DNA from: Dictyoglomaceae bacterium
GTDB lineage: Bacteria; Dictyoglomota; Dictyoglomia; Dictyoglomales; Dictyoglomaceae
NCBI GenBank assembly: GCA_026417425.1
Contig: JAOADF010000153.1
Coordinates: 1 to 8,760, forward strand
Length of the DNA: 8,760 bases
Direction: 5' to 3'
Positions 1-5,354 of this stretch are shown in pieces (positions within the stretch are counted from its first letter, which is position 1; each line of letters opens with the position of its first letter). Under the pieces are notes generated by a model that did not search any database, was not told where the DNA came from, and saw nothing but the letters and a program-made list of their open reading frames with translations. The translations under genes were made by a program, and so were the position numbers.

Positions 1-309
1 CACAAGCAGGATGACGAATATTTCTTAGGAATACATGCAGAAAGATGTGGAAGTAAAGAAGAATTTTTAGAGAAAGCTCAAAAATGCCAAGATACATGGA
101 ATGTAGCAATATCAAGTTTTGGGATAATAATGGATAGTAAAACTCCATATGAAAAATTAATCTCAACAATTTTCTTAGCTCATCATCATATCTTCGAATT
201 TCCTATGATACTTAGGAGTATCTACTTATTTATTAAGAATTTATCTATATTTATTAAGAGTGGTACCTATGTCCATACCAAGTGCCGTCCTATCCTTAAA
301 ACATTATAA
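1..309 (+). CDS. 3' end of an unrecognised protein (partial, enters from left edge)
   Basis: Frame 1 is open from the first base to a TAA at 307-309, giving 102 visible residues without a stop. I do not recognise the family. The first half is charged and soluble-looking, with two Cys and the segment SKEEFLEKAQKC. The second half is more hydrophobic, with a His-rich run (AHHH) and a seven-residue near-repeat (LFIKN / IFIKS) encoded by an 11-bp direct repeat. The last 15 residues come from a stretch that is more GC-rich than its surroundings (about 260-297), so the true C-terminus may have been altered by a frameshift or rearrangement. No ATG with a good ribosome binding site is visible, so the start should lie outside the window. 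It could be a real C-terminus or a degraded remnant; no function is assigned. Confidence 0.4.
   Translation, partial: HKQDDEYFLGIHAERCGSKEEFLEKAQKCQDTWNVAISSFGIIMDSKTPYEKLISTIFLAHHHIFEFPMILRSIYLFIKNLSIFIKSGTYVHTKCRPILKTL
228..259. repeat. 11-bp direct repeat, 21-bp period
   Basis: ATTTATTAAGA occurs at 228-238 and again at 249-259, exactly 21 bp apart, which is two helical turns or seven codons. It lies inside the partial reading frame 1-309, so it may be only a short peptide repeat. If that frame is dead, the phased copies could be a protein-binding site. Confidence 0.45.
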
Positions 310-350
310 TATAGAATTTTTATAACAGTAAAGGAAAAGGCTTATAAAAA

Positions 351-379
351 TTGTATTTATAGAATTAATATTCCATATT
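351..379 (+). promoter_or_regulatory. candidate promoter of umuDC
   Basis: A weak sigma-70-like pair, TTGTAT (351-356) and CATATT (374-379), has a 17-bp spacer and would give a leader of about 30 nt before the umuD start. A better -10 hexamer, TATAAT at 394-399, sits further down, but its transcript would begin almost on the ribosome binding site and its -35 is poor. Both options overlap the palindrome at 364-392. Confidence 0.3.
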
Positions 380-392
380 ACATGAAATTAAT
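364..392. promoter_or_regulatory. putative operator palindrome in front of umuDC
   Basis: The half-sites TTC (371-373) and GAA (384-386) are separated by 10 bp. They are flanked by the self-complementary hexamer ATTAAT at 364-369 and 387-392. The element overlaps both candidate promoters of the operon. umuDC operons are classically repressed by LexA, and the UmuD fold here implies RecA-dependent control, so a LexA-type operator is a reasonable inference. The sequence does not match the E. coli or Bacillus consensus box. Confidence 0.3.
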
Positions 393-405
393 ATATAATT
401 ATTAT

Positions 406-410
406 GGGGA
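406..410 (+). promoter_or_regulatory. ribosome binding site of umuD
   Basis: GGGGA lies 6 nt before the ATG at 417 and supports that start codon. Confidence 0.65.
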
Positions 411-416
411 ATACTT

Positions 417-863
417 ATGGAGATAAAAAAGGGGAAAAATATAGAAGAGATTTATAAGTTTGAAAAAGGAAAGGAAATAAAGCTTCCCTTTTTTATTTCA
501 AGAGTTCCTGCAGGTTTTCCTTCTCCTGCAGAAGATTATATAGAGAAATATTTAGATCTTAATGAACTTTTGATAAGACATCCCTCCGCAACATACTTTG
601 TAAAAGTATCAGGAAATTCTATGATTGATGTGGGAATTCACGATGGGGACATTCTTATTGTAGATAGAGCTTTAGAACCTAAGAATAATGATATAGTTAT
701 TGCAGTTATAGATGGAGAGCTTACAGTGAAAAGACTAGTATTTAAAAACAATAAAATCTATCTTTATCCAGAAAATTCAAATTACAAGCCCATAGAAATA
801 CAGAGCCAAGAAAGAGAACTATTAATCTGGGGAATTGCTACTTATGTAATTCATAAGTTATGA
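417..863 (+). CDS. umuD: UmuD-like self-cleaving S24 peptidase, subunit of DNA polymerase V
   Basis: This is a 148-residue S24 (LexA/UmuD) family protein without an N-terminal DNA-binding domain. In the family, RecA-ssDNA filaments trigger self-cleavage, and the processed dimer activates UmuC for translesion synthesis. The expected parts are visible: the cleavage site Ala32-Gly33 in RVPAGFPSP, the catalytic serine Ser68 in SGNSM, and the general base Lys105 in VKRL. E. coli UmuD is about 139 residues and cleaves at Cys-Gly; Ala-Gly is the form seen in LexA and several plasmid UmuD homologues. The N-terminal arm is about eight residues longer than in E. coli. The ATG has GGGGA 6 nt upstream. 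The stop codon overlaps the start of umuC as ATGA, a standard sign of translational coupling. A LexA-type repressor is unlikely because there is no helix-turn-helix. Confidence 0.93.
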   Translation: MEIKKGKNIEEIYKFEKGKEIKLPFFISRVPAGFPSPAEDYIEKYLDLNELLIRHPSATYFVKVSGNSMIDVGIHDGDILIVDRALEPKNNDIVIAVIDGELTVKRLVFKNNKIYLYPENSNYKPIEIQSQERELLIWGIATYVIHKL

Positions 864-2137
864 AGGATAAAGTATTTTTTATCATTGACTGTGATTCCTT
901 TTATGTATCTTGTGAAAAGATATTCAATCCAAAACTCTGGAAAAAACCCGTTGTGGTTTTATCCAATAATGATGGATGTGTCATATCAAGGTCCGAAGAG
1001 GCTAAAGAGATTGGAATAGAAATGGGAATCCCTATATTTAAATGTAATGAGTTAGTAAAAAAATATGATGTTCAAATTTTATCTGCCAATTTCACTTTAT
1101 ATGGAGATATATCAAGAAGGGTGATGAATACTTTATCCTTATTTTCTCCAGAGATTGAGATCTATTCTATTGATGAAGCTTTTTTGCTTTTTCCTTATGA
1201 GAGAAATAAAGATTATACAAAAATTGCAGAGGATATAAAAAAGACAGTATTTAAATGGGTAGGAATACCAGTAAGCATAGGGATAGGAAATACAAAGGTT
1301 TTATCTAAAATTGCCTTGAAAATAGCTAAGAAGGACAAGAAAAGAAAGATATTTAGTCTTTTAGATAAGGATGTGGATGAAATTCTCAAGGATTTTCCTG
1401 TAGAGGATATATGGGGGATTGGAAAAAGATATGAAAATTTTCTAAAAAGTAAAGGAATTGACACCGCATATAAGTTAAAAAATCTTCCTGATAAGTTTAT
1501 TAAAAAATATATGACTATAGTAGGATTAAAATTGGTATGGGAACTTAGAGGAATTTCTTGCATAGAATTTGAAGAGATGCCTGCTCCAAAAAAATCAATA
1601 ACCACATCCCGCTCCTTTGGATTAGACATTGAAAATCTTGAAGATTTAGAAGAAGCAATTTCAAATTTTATAACCATAAGTACAGAGAAATTAAGAAGAC
1701 AAAAAACTCTTACCTCATGTGTACAAGTTTTTCTTATGTCCAATCCTTTTAAAAATACTCCCCAATATTTTAATGAAATTTCTGTTCCACTTGAAAGACC
1801 TACTGCAAATACTCTTGAACTTATTCAGTATGCCAAAATGGGCTTAAGAAAGATTTATAAAGAGGGGATTAAATATAAAAAGGCAGGAGTAATCCTTTCA
1901 GGATTTACATCTGAAAAAGAAATACAGCTAAATTTCTTCATCAATCCCTATCCTAAAAGTAAAGATGAAAACTTAATGAAGGCTTTGGATGAAATAAATA
2001 AAAAATATGGGAGAAATACTATAATCCCTGCAAGTAATGGGATTTATTCAGAAAATCAGAAGTGGAGAATGAGACAGAAAAAAAGATCAAAAAGATATAC
2101 TACCTCTTGGATTGAAATTCCTATTGTAAAATCTTAA
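860..2137 (+). CDS. umuC: UmuC-like Y-family DNA polymerase (catalytic subunit of polymerase V)
   Basis: This is a 425-residue error-prone polymerase that copies past lesions during the SOS response. The visible Y-family signatures are Asp10 in IIDCDSFYVSCE with the steric-gate Tyr15; the second catalytic motif SIDEAF with Asp105-Glu106; and the palm motif PVSIGIGNTKVLSKIA near 137-152. A helix-hairpin-helix lies around 180-212 (VEDIWGIGKR). The little-finger domain follows at about 240-350. QLNFF at 356-360 matches the beta-clamp binding pentapeptide, at nearly the same position as QLNLF in E. coli UmuC. The last 50 residues form the DUF4113 tail typical of UmuC (KWRMRQKKRS, RYTTSW), which argues against DinB/Pol IV. 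Length matches the family (about 420). No separate ribosome binding site is evident, so translation is probably coupled to umuD through the 4-bp overlap. Confidence 0.95.
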   Translation: MKDKVFFIIDCDSFYVSCEKIFNPKLWKKPVVVLSNNDGCVISRSEEAKEIGIEMGIPIFKCNELVKKYDVQILSANFTLYGDISRRVMNTLSLFSPEIEIYSIDEAFLLFPYERNKDYTKIAEDIKKTVFKWVGIPVSIGIGNTKVLSKIALKIAKKDKKRKIFSLLDKDVDEILKDFPVEDIWGIGKRYENFLKSKGIDTAYKLKNLPDKFIKKYMTIVGLKLVWELRGISCIEFEEMPAPKKSITTSRSFGLDIENLEDLEEAISNFITISTEKLRRQKTLTSCVQVFLMSNPFKNTPQYFNEISVPLERPTANTLELIQYAKMGLRKIYKEGIKYKKAGVILSGFTSEKEIQLNFFINPYPKSKDENLMKALDEINKKYGRNTIIPASNGIYSENQKWRMRQKKRSKRYTTSWIEIPIVKS

Positions 2138-2189
2138 AGAATTAAAAAGAAAGAAGGATAAAATTACCTTTTCCTCCGTTTTGTTTCTG

Positions 2190-2330
2190 CTATATGGAAT
2201 ATTCATAATCTATTTTACTTCTACCATAGGTTTTCTGCCAAAAAGTTTGTTGACTTTGGGATTTAAATTTGAAAATCCCTTGAACTCCATCGAGTATGAT
2301 TGTCTTTAAAAAATCTTGTTTAGAACTCAT
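2190..2330 (-). CDS. possible 46-residue small protein, unrecognised
   Basis: An ATG at 2330 opens a 46-residue frame ending with TAG at 2190-2192. It begins MSSKQDFLKTII and ends SKIDYEYSI. The purine run GGAG directly abuts the ATG with no spacer, so the ribosome binding site is poor. The composition is polar and basic with one Trp. There is no signal peptide or membrane segment. It may be a small hypothetical protein, the leftover of a decayed gene, or chance. Confidence 0.2.
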   Translation of the reverse strand: MSSKQDFLKTIILDGVQGIFKFKSQSQQTFWQKTYGRSKIDYEYSI

Positions 2331-2354
2331 CTCCAATATAAACAAAGTATTTCC

Positions 2355-2375
2355 CTTTAATTAATATTATTAAAG
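2355..2375. repeat. inverted repeat / hairpin, 7-bp stem
   Basis: CTTTAAT at 2355-2361 is the perfect reverse complement of ATTAAAG at 2369-2375, with a 7-nt loop. It stands 18 bp before a second hairpin and upstream of the promoter at 2441. The stem is all A-T apart from one pair, so it is weak as RNA. Confidence 0.4.
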
Positions 2376-2392
2376 TATAAAAGAGAAGTTTT

Positions 2393-2417
2393 ATTTACAA
2401 ATCCTTATTTTGTAAAT
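2393..2417. repeat. inverted repeat / hairpin, 9-bp perfect stem
   Basis: ATTTACAAA at 2393-2401 is the perfect reverse complement of TTTGTAAAT at 2409-2417, with a 7-nt loop (TCCTTAT). It is centred about 39 bp before the -35 box at 2441. This could be a binding site for a dimeric regulator or a weak A-T-rich terminator; the trailing T-run is too short for a confident terminator. Confidence 0.45.
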
Positions 2418-2440
2418 TTTCAAACAGCCTCCATATACTC

Positions 2441-2468
2441 TTGACACTATATTAAAATATGAGATAAT
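2441..2468 (+). promoter_or_regulatory. strong sigma-70-like promoter candidate
   Basis: A perfect -35 hexamer TTGACA (2441-2446) is followed after 16 bp by GATAAT (2463-2468), five of six matches to the -10 consensus. It is the best consensus promoter I found in the window. Transcription would start near 2475 and run into the startless frame 2468-2737. Confidence 0.5.
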
Positions 2469-2737
2469 CTCTTTACCAAGTAGTATATCATATTAAACTT
2501 TCACGTTTAGCAATCTACTCTGCAGTCGTAAAATTATTAATAGAAAGTGGAGAACTTGAATTGCCAAAAGAAACAAAAGTTATTTTTAGATGGAGTAGTT
2601 CTCCTTCTATTTTTATTAAACTACCAAGGCTAATTTGGTTTAAGAGAGATATTGAAGAAATTGAATCTTCAGTGAATCCAGAGACAGTTAAAAAATATTA
2701 TTTTGCTTTAGAAAGAGCAAAAGAAAAAGCATATTAG
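2468..2737 (+). pseudogene. startless reading frame, probable gene remnant
   Basis: The frame is open for 89 codons after a stop at 2465-2467 and ends with TAG at 2735-2737. No in-frame ATG or GTG, and no TTG at a sensible position, is present. From about 2495 the translation looks coding: LAIYSAVVKLLIESGELELP, then an aromatic-rich middle (FRWSSS, LIWFKRD), then an amphipathic charged helix near the end (DIEEIESS, FALERAKEKAY). I do not recognise the family. A good promoter ends exactly where the frame opens. It may be a 5'-truncated gene, a gene using an unusual start such as ATT at 2492, or sequence inside an untranslated RNA. A truncated remnant seems most likely. Confidence 0.35.
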
Positions 2738-2836
2738 TAATTAGAAATTAATTATCTTAATATCTAATGTTATAGAAGTATTTAGAAAGAACATAAGAAA
2801 TTGTTTGGATAATAGGACCTAAAATTTTAATATTTA

Positions 2837-3853
2837 TTAAGGGGAAACTGAGTTTTTTAAACCTGGTGTACAGTAAATATCATAATTATTGGAACCTTCT
2901 TTAACTCTTATACGATATCTTATTGAATCTGTCCAATTAGATTGATTTTGTGTTGGAGCAGTATAGTATATTCTTTCCATAGAGTACCAAGAATAGGTGC
3001 TTGGAATAAATCTCCCACCCCAGCCCGAAGTGTAAGTTATAGAATCCAAAATATTGTTATAATTATCAAGTATTCTTATGCTATTCGTAGAAGTATTAAA
3101 TGAAATATCAGAGGATAGATTTAAAGAACTGAAGGAAGGAGATCCAAAATTACTTGCTTCAAAATTGCTTCCTCCTATTACAACATGTTGATTAGGGGCA
3201 AGAGAATAAGGAGAATAGATTTGATAATTATTCCCATTAATACTGACTCTCCAATTCTGTAGGTTTACTGTTTGAGTAGATAAATTATATATCTCGATAA
3301 AATAATATCTTTTTTCTTGACCAGGTGGCATACTTGTAGAACGATTCAAAATCTCTGTAATAATTATCCCTGATACCATAGGAGTTATAATTTCTGCTCT
3401 GAGACCAATGGAACTACTCATCTTCTTACCATCTAGAAAGGTTATAGTATATACTATCATCTTAATTTGAGAAGTGGATGTTGTGTAAATCATGCTTGCA
3501 TCTAAACCTGCAAAGGCTATCGTCTGAATAGGACCAGCTAATATGGTTCCATCAACAGCAAAATATCTCTTTCCATCTGATCCTAAAATTAAGGAATAGG
3601 TATGAGTTTCATTGGAACTCAACCTGACAGTTAGAGTGTTCGTGGTTATATAAACTACTTCTTTACCCTGTCTAATATCCCTTGCCAATTTATCCATCAT
3701 AATATTTAAATTGGCAAAAGACTCGTTTTCTCTCAAAGAAGTATCATAAATATTAAAAGATGAAGGAATAATATTTGCTAATAACAGAGCAATAAGTCCT
3801 ATGAGAGCAACTACAAGCAGGATCTCTAGAAATGTAAAAGCATTTTTTTTCAT
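2837..3853 (-). CDS. type IV prepilin-like protein with C-terminal lamin-tail domain
   Basis: The 338-residue protein begins with a class III (type IV pilin) signal: MKKNA, then FTFLE with the conserved Glu at mature position 5, followed by a hydrophobic helix to about residue 28. Prepilin peptidase would cut after Ala5, where Gly is usual. Residues about 30-155 resemble a PilW/PulJ-like minor pilin region (ANLNIMMDKLARDIRQG, then beta-rich sequence). Residues about 163-335 look like a lamin-tail domain, a secreted immunoglobulin-like fold: IIITEILN, YYFIEIYNLS, VNLQNW, SLAPNQHVVIGG, ILDSITY, YSMERI and the closing YCTPGLKNS. It is therefore probably exposed on a pilus, pseudopilus or the cell surface. 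The start has AAGGAGA about 4 nt upstream on this strand. No other pilus gene is within view. The exact partner or substrate is unknown. Confidence 0.85.
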   Translation of the reverse strand: MKKNAFTFLEILLVVALIGLIALLLANIIPSSFNIYDTSLRENESFANLNIMMDKLARDIRQGKEVVYITTNTLTVRLSSNETHTYSLILGSDGKRYFAVDGTILAGPIQTIAFAGLDASMIYTTSTSQIKMIVYTITFLDGKKMSSSIGLRAEIITPMVSGIIITEILNRSTSMPPGQEKRYYFIEIYNLSTQTVNLQNWRVSINGNNYQIYSPYSLAPNQHVVIGGSNFEASNFGSPSFSSLNLSSDISFNTSTNSIRILDNYNNILDSITYTSGWGGRFIPSTYSWYSMERIYYTAPTQNQSNWTDSIRYRIRVKEGSNNYDIYCTPGLKNSVSP

Positions 3854-3857
3854 TTCT

Positions 3858-3864
3858 TCTCCTT
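3858..3864 (-). promoter_or_regulatory. ribosome binding site of the prepilin gene
   Basis: Read on the minus strand, AAGGAGA lies 4 nt before the ATG at 3853. It supports this start and the very short MKKNA leader. Confidence 0.7.
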
Positions 3865-4057
3865 AATTAATTATAACATAGAATTCTAAAGTTCGGAAAA
3901 GTTTGAAAGACTTGTTAAGAATTTTGTGTTTGGATAGATACTTCAATTTTTAAAAGGCAAATTGAGATTTTTAAGAATAGAAATAAATCATAATCTCTTT
4001 TAATATCTTCTTTAAAGATTTCTTTCCCGAATTTGTAATAAATAACTTTTTTATTAG

Positions 4058-4162
4058 GATTCTCTTATCCTGTTCTTTCAGAGAAAATATTTAAAAGCTC
4101 TTTCAGAATATTATCAAATTTATGGTAGCTATTGGAAAGAGAGAAGATCTATAAAAATCTAA
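4058..4162 (+). pseudogene. possible 34-residue gene remnant
   Basis: The frame between the stop at 4055-4057 and TAA at 4160-4162 reads in part KALSEYYQIYGSYWKERRS. It is rich in Tyr, Trp and charged residues, unusual for random AT-rich spacer. There is no start codon or ribosome binding site, and no family is recognised. It could be the tail of a deleted gene or chance. Confidence 0.15.
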
Positions 4163-4189
4163 GATTAATATAAACATTTAATAGTTCCA

Positions 4190-4220
4190 TTGACTTGGAG
4201 TTGACTCTAATAATTATAAT
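4190..4220 (+). promoter_or_regulatory. candidate promoter of the aldo/keto reductase gene
   Basis: TTGACT (4190-4195) and a perfect TATAAT (4215-4220) are separated by 19 bp, slightly longer than ideal. A second TTGACT at 4201-4206 lies only 8 bp from the -10 and cannot be its -35. The two copies are 11 bp apart, one helical turn, which could reflect a regulator site. The start of transcription would be near 4227, leaving a leader of about 26 nt. Confidence 0.4.
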
Positions 4221-4237
4221 TTTCTCTAGATTCTAAA

Positions 4238-4244
4238 AAGGAGG
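4238..4244 (+). promoter_or_regulatory. ribosome binding site of first aldo/keto reductase
   Basis: AAGGAGG ends 8 nt before the ATG at 4253 and fixes that start. Confidence 0.8.
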
Positions 4245-4252
4245 CTTAAAAC

Positions 4253-5239
4253 ATGGAATATGTAAGATTAGGAAATACAGGTTTGAAAGTATCAAGAATA
4301 TGTCTTGGTTGTATGAGTTTTGGGGATAGTGAAAAATGGATCCACAAGTGGGTATTAGATGAAGAAAATAGTCGCCCCATAATTAAAAGAGCCCTTGAAC
4401 TTGGGATAAATTTTTTTGATACTGCAAATGTTTATTCCTTGGGAAGAAGTGAGGAGATATTAGGTAAAGCATTGAAAGATTTTGCAAATAGAGAGGAAAT
4501 TGTTATTGCAACAAAAGTATATTTCCGAATGCATGAAGGACCAAATGGGGAAGGACTTTCAAGAAAACATATTATGAGTCAAATAGATCATAGCTTAAAA
4601 CGTCTTGGCACAGATTACATAGATCTTTATATTATTCATCGTTGGGATTATAACACTCCCATTGAAGAAACCATGGAAACCCTTCATGATTTAGTAAAAT
4701 TGGGAAAAGTAAGATACATAGGTGCATCCTCCATGTATGCATGGCAATTTCAGAAAGCTTTATATACTGCTGAAAAACATGGCTGGACAAGATTTGTATC
4801 TATGCAAAATTTATATAACCTTATATACAGAGAAGAAGAAAAAGAAATGCTTCCCTTATGTAGAGAGGAAAAAATTGCTGTAACTCCTTGGAGCCCTCTC
4901 GCAAAGGGAAGGCTTGCTCGTTCCTTAGCTTCTAATTTATATACAAAACGTTTTGAGACTGATGAGATTGGAAAAAGAATCTTTCCTTTAGTAGAAGATG
5001 CAGATAAAGAGATAATCAAAAGAGTAGAGGAACTCGCAAAAAATCATGGAGTATCTATGGCTCAAATTTCCTTGGCATGGCTCTTTCATAAAGATGTAGT
5101 AACTGCTCCTATTGTTGGAGTTACTAACTTAAATCAACTTGAGGATTCTGTAAAGGCTTTATCTGTTAAACTTACTTCAGAGGAGATCTATTACTTAGAA
5201 GAGCCTTATGTCCCTCATCCTATTGTGGGTTTCTTTTAG
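4253..5239 (+). CDS. aldo/keto reductase, NAD(P)H-dependent, YajO/Tas-like
   Basis: This 328-residue cytosolic TIM-barrel oxidoreductase belongs to the group of bacterial aldo/keto reductases around YajO and Tas (COG0667 type), which reduce aldehydes or ketones with NAD(P)H. The full catalytic tetrad is visible: Asp56 in FFDTANV, Tyr61, Lys88 in IATKVY and His129 in LYIIHRWD. Other family marks are the opening RLGNTGLKVSRICLG, the SLKRLGTDYIDLY segment, GKVRYIGASSM, TPWSPLAKGRL, and a cofactor-phosphate region near PIVGVTNLNQLED. Length fits the family. It has its own promoter candidate and a strong ribosome binding site. A second, Fe-S type aldo/keto reductase follows on the same strand after 115 bp; the two are distant homologues, not a recent duplication. 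The physiological substrate cannot be read from sequence. Confidence 0.92.
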   Translation: MEYVRLGNTGLKVSRICLGCMSFGDSEKWIHKWVLDEENSRPIIKRALELGINFFDTANVYSLGRSEEILGKALKDFANREEIVIATKVYFRMHEGPNGEGLSRKHIMSQIDHSLKRLGTDYIDLYIIHRWDYNTPIEETMETLHDLVKLGKVRYIGASSMYAWQFQKALYTAEKHGWTRFVSMQNLYNLIYREEEKEMLPLCREEKIAVTPWSPLAKGRLARSLASNLYTKRFETDEIGKRIFPLVEDADKEIIKRVEELAKNHGVSMAQISLAWLFHKDVVTAPIVGVTNLNQLEDSVKALSVKLTSEEIYYLEEPYVPHPIVGFF

Positions 5240-5274
5240 AAAGAATTTGGCTTATTAAGCTGGATTTAAAATAC

Positions 5275-5303
5275 TTGTTCCATTCTCAAAATTTCATTAT
5301 TAT
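5275..5303 (+). promoter_or_regulatory. weak promoter candidate before the second aldo/keto reductase
   Basis: TTGTTC (5275-5280) and TATTAT (5298-5303) are spaced by 17 bp, 52 bp before the start codon. No terminator closes the upstream gene; GCTT/AAGC near 5251-5261 is only 4 bp. The second reductase may be co-transcribed and also have its own promoter. Confidence 0.3.
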
Positions 5304-5342
5304 TTATAGATATGCTTTAACTAAAAATCAAAAATTTATATT

Positions 5343-5348
5343 AGGAGG
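5343..5348 (+). promoter_or_regulatory. ribosome binding site of second aldo/keto reductase
   Basis: A full AGGAGG lies 6 nt before the ATG at 5355. Confidence 0.85.
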
Positions 5349-5354
5349 TATAGA

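Larger units (their letters stand above)
2138..2836. other. gene-poor intergenic gap between umuC and the prepilin gene
   Basis: About 700 bp separate umuC from the 3' end of the convergent prepilin gene. No strong terminator follows umuC; AAGG/CCTT at 2154-2170 is only a 4-bp stem. The gap holds a short minus-strand frame (2190-2330), two AT-rich hairpins (2355-2375 and 2393-2417), a good promoter (2441-2468) and a startless plus-strand frame (2468-2737). After 2737 I see only AT-rich sequence with a weak 6-bp inverted repeat (ATTAGA at 2740-2745, TCTAAT at 2763-2768). The mix of short frames suggests an eroded gene region. Confidence 0.6.
3854..4252. other. divergent intergenic region between prepilin and aldo/keto reductase genes
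   Basis: About 400 bp contain the upstream regions of two divergent genes. I see the prepilin ribosome binding site, a perfect 10-bp palindrome TCTTTAAAGA (4009-4018), a small hairpin AGGAT/ATCCT (4056-4071), a short coding-like remnant (4058-4162), and the reductase promoter with its direct repeat (4190-4220). Otherwise the sequence is AT-rich without a recognisable RNA or gene. Confidence 0.55.

Noticed and set aside
261..280. TGGTA/TACCA hairpin as a terminator of the left-edge gene
   Set aside because: It lies before the stop codon, has a 5-bp stem with a 10-nt loop and no T-run.
249..297. Minus-strand peptide GMDIGTT, recalling the phosphate-binding start of sugar kinases
   Set aside because: The frame stops a few codons later and no other kinase motif follows; most likely coincidence.
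1213..1743. Long minus-strand open frame inside umuC
   Set aside because: It lies entirely antisense to a polymerase with all its motifs, has no ribosome binding site, and its translation shows no domain features; it is a compositional shadow.
2154..2170. AAGG/CCTT as a terminator after umuC
   Set aside because: Only a 4-bp stem with a 9-nt loop and no proper T-run.
2138..2836. CRISPR array or tRNA in the large gap
   Set aside because: No regularly spaced repeats and no cloverleaf-compatible GC-rich segment with a TTCGA-like arm could be found by eye.
3870..3875. TATAAT on the minus strand with an upstream TG, as a promoter for the prepilin gene
   Set aside because: Transcription would start on top of the ribosome binding site, leaving a leader of about 10 nt, and no -35 is recognisable.
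4056..4071. AGGAT/ATCCT hairpin as a terminator or riboswitch
   Set aside because: Five base pairs only, T-run on the wrong side for the plus strand, and no conserved riboswitch core seen.
4750..5019. Minus-strand open frame inside the first aldo/keto reductase
   Set aside because: Antisense to a conserved barrel region with clear motifs; low-complexity Ser-rich translation.
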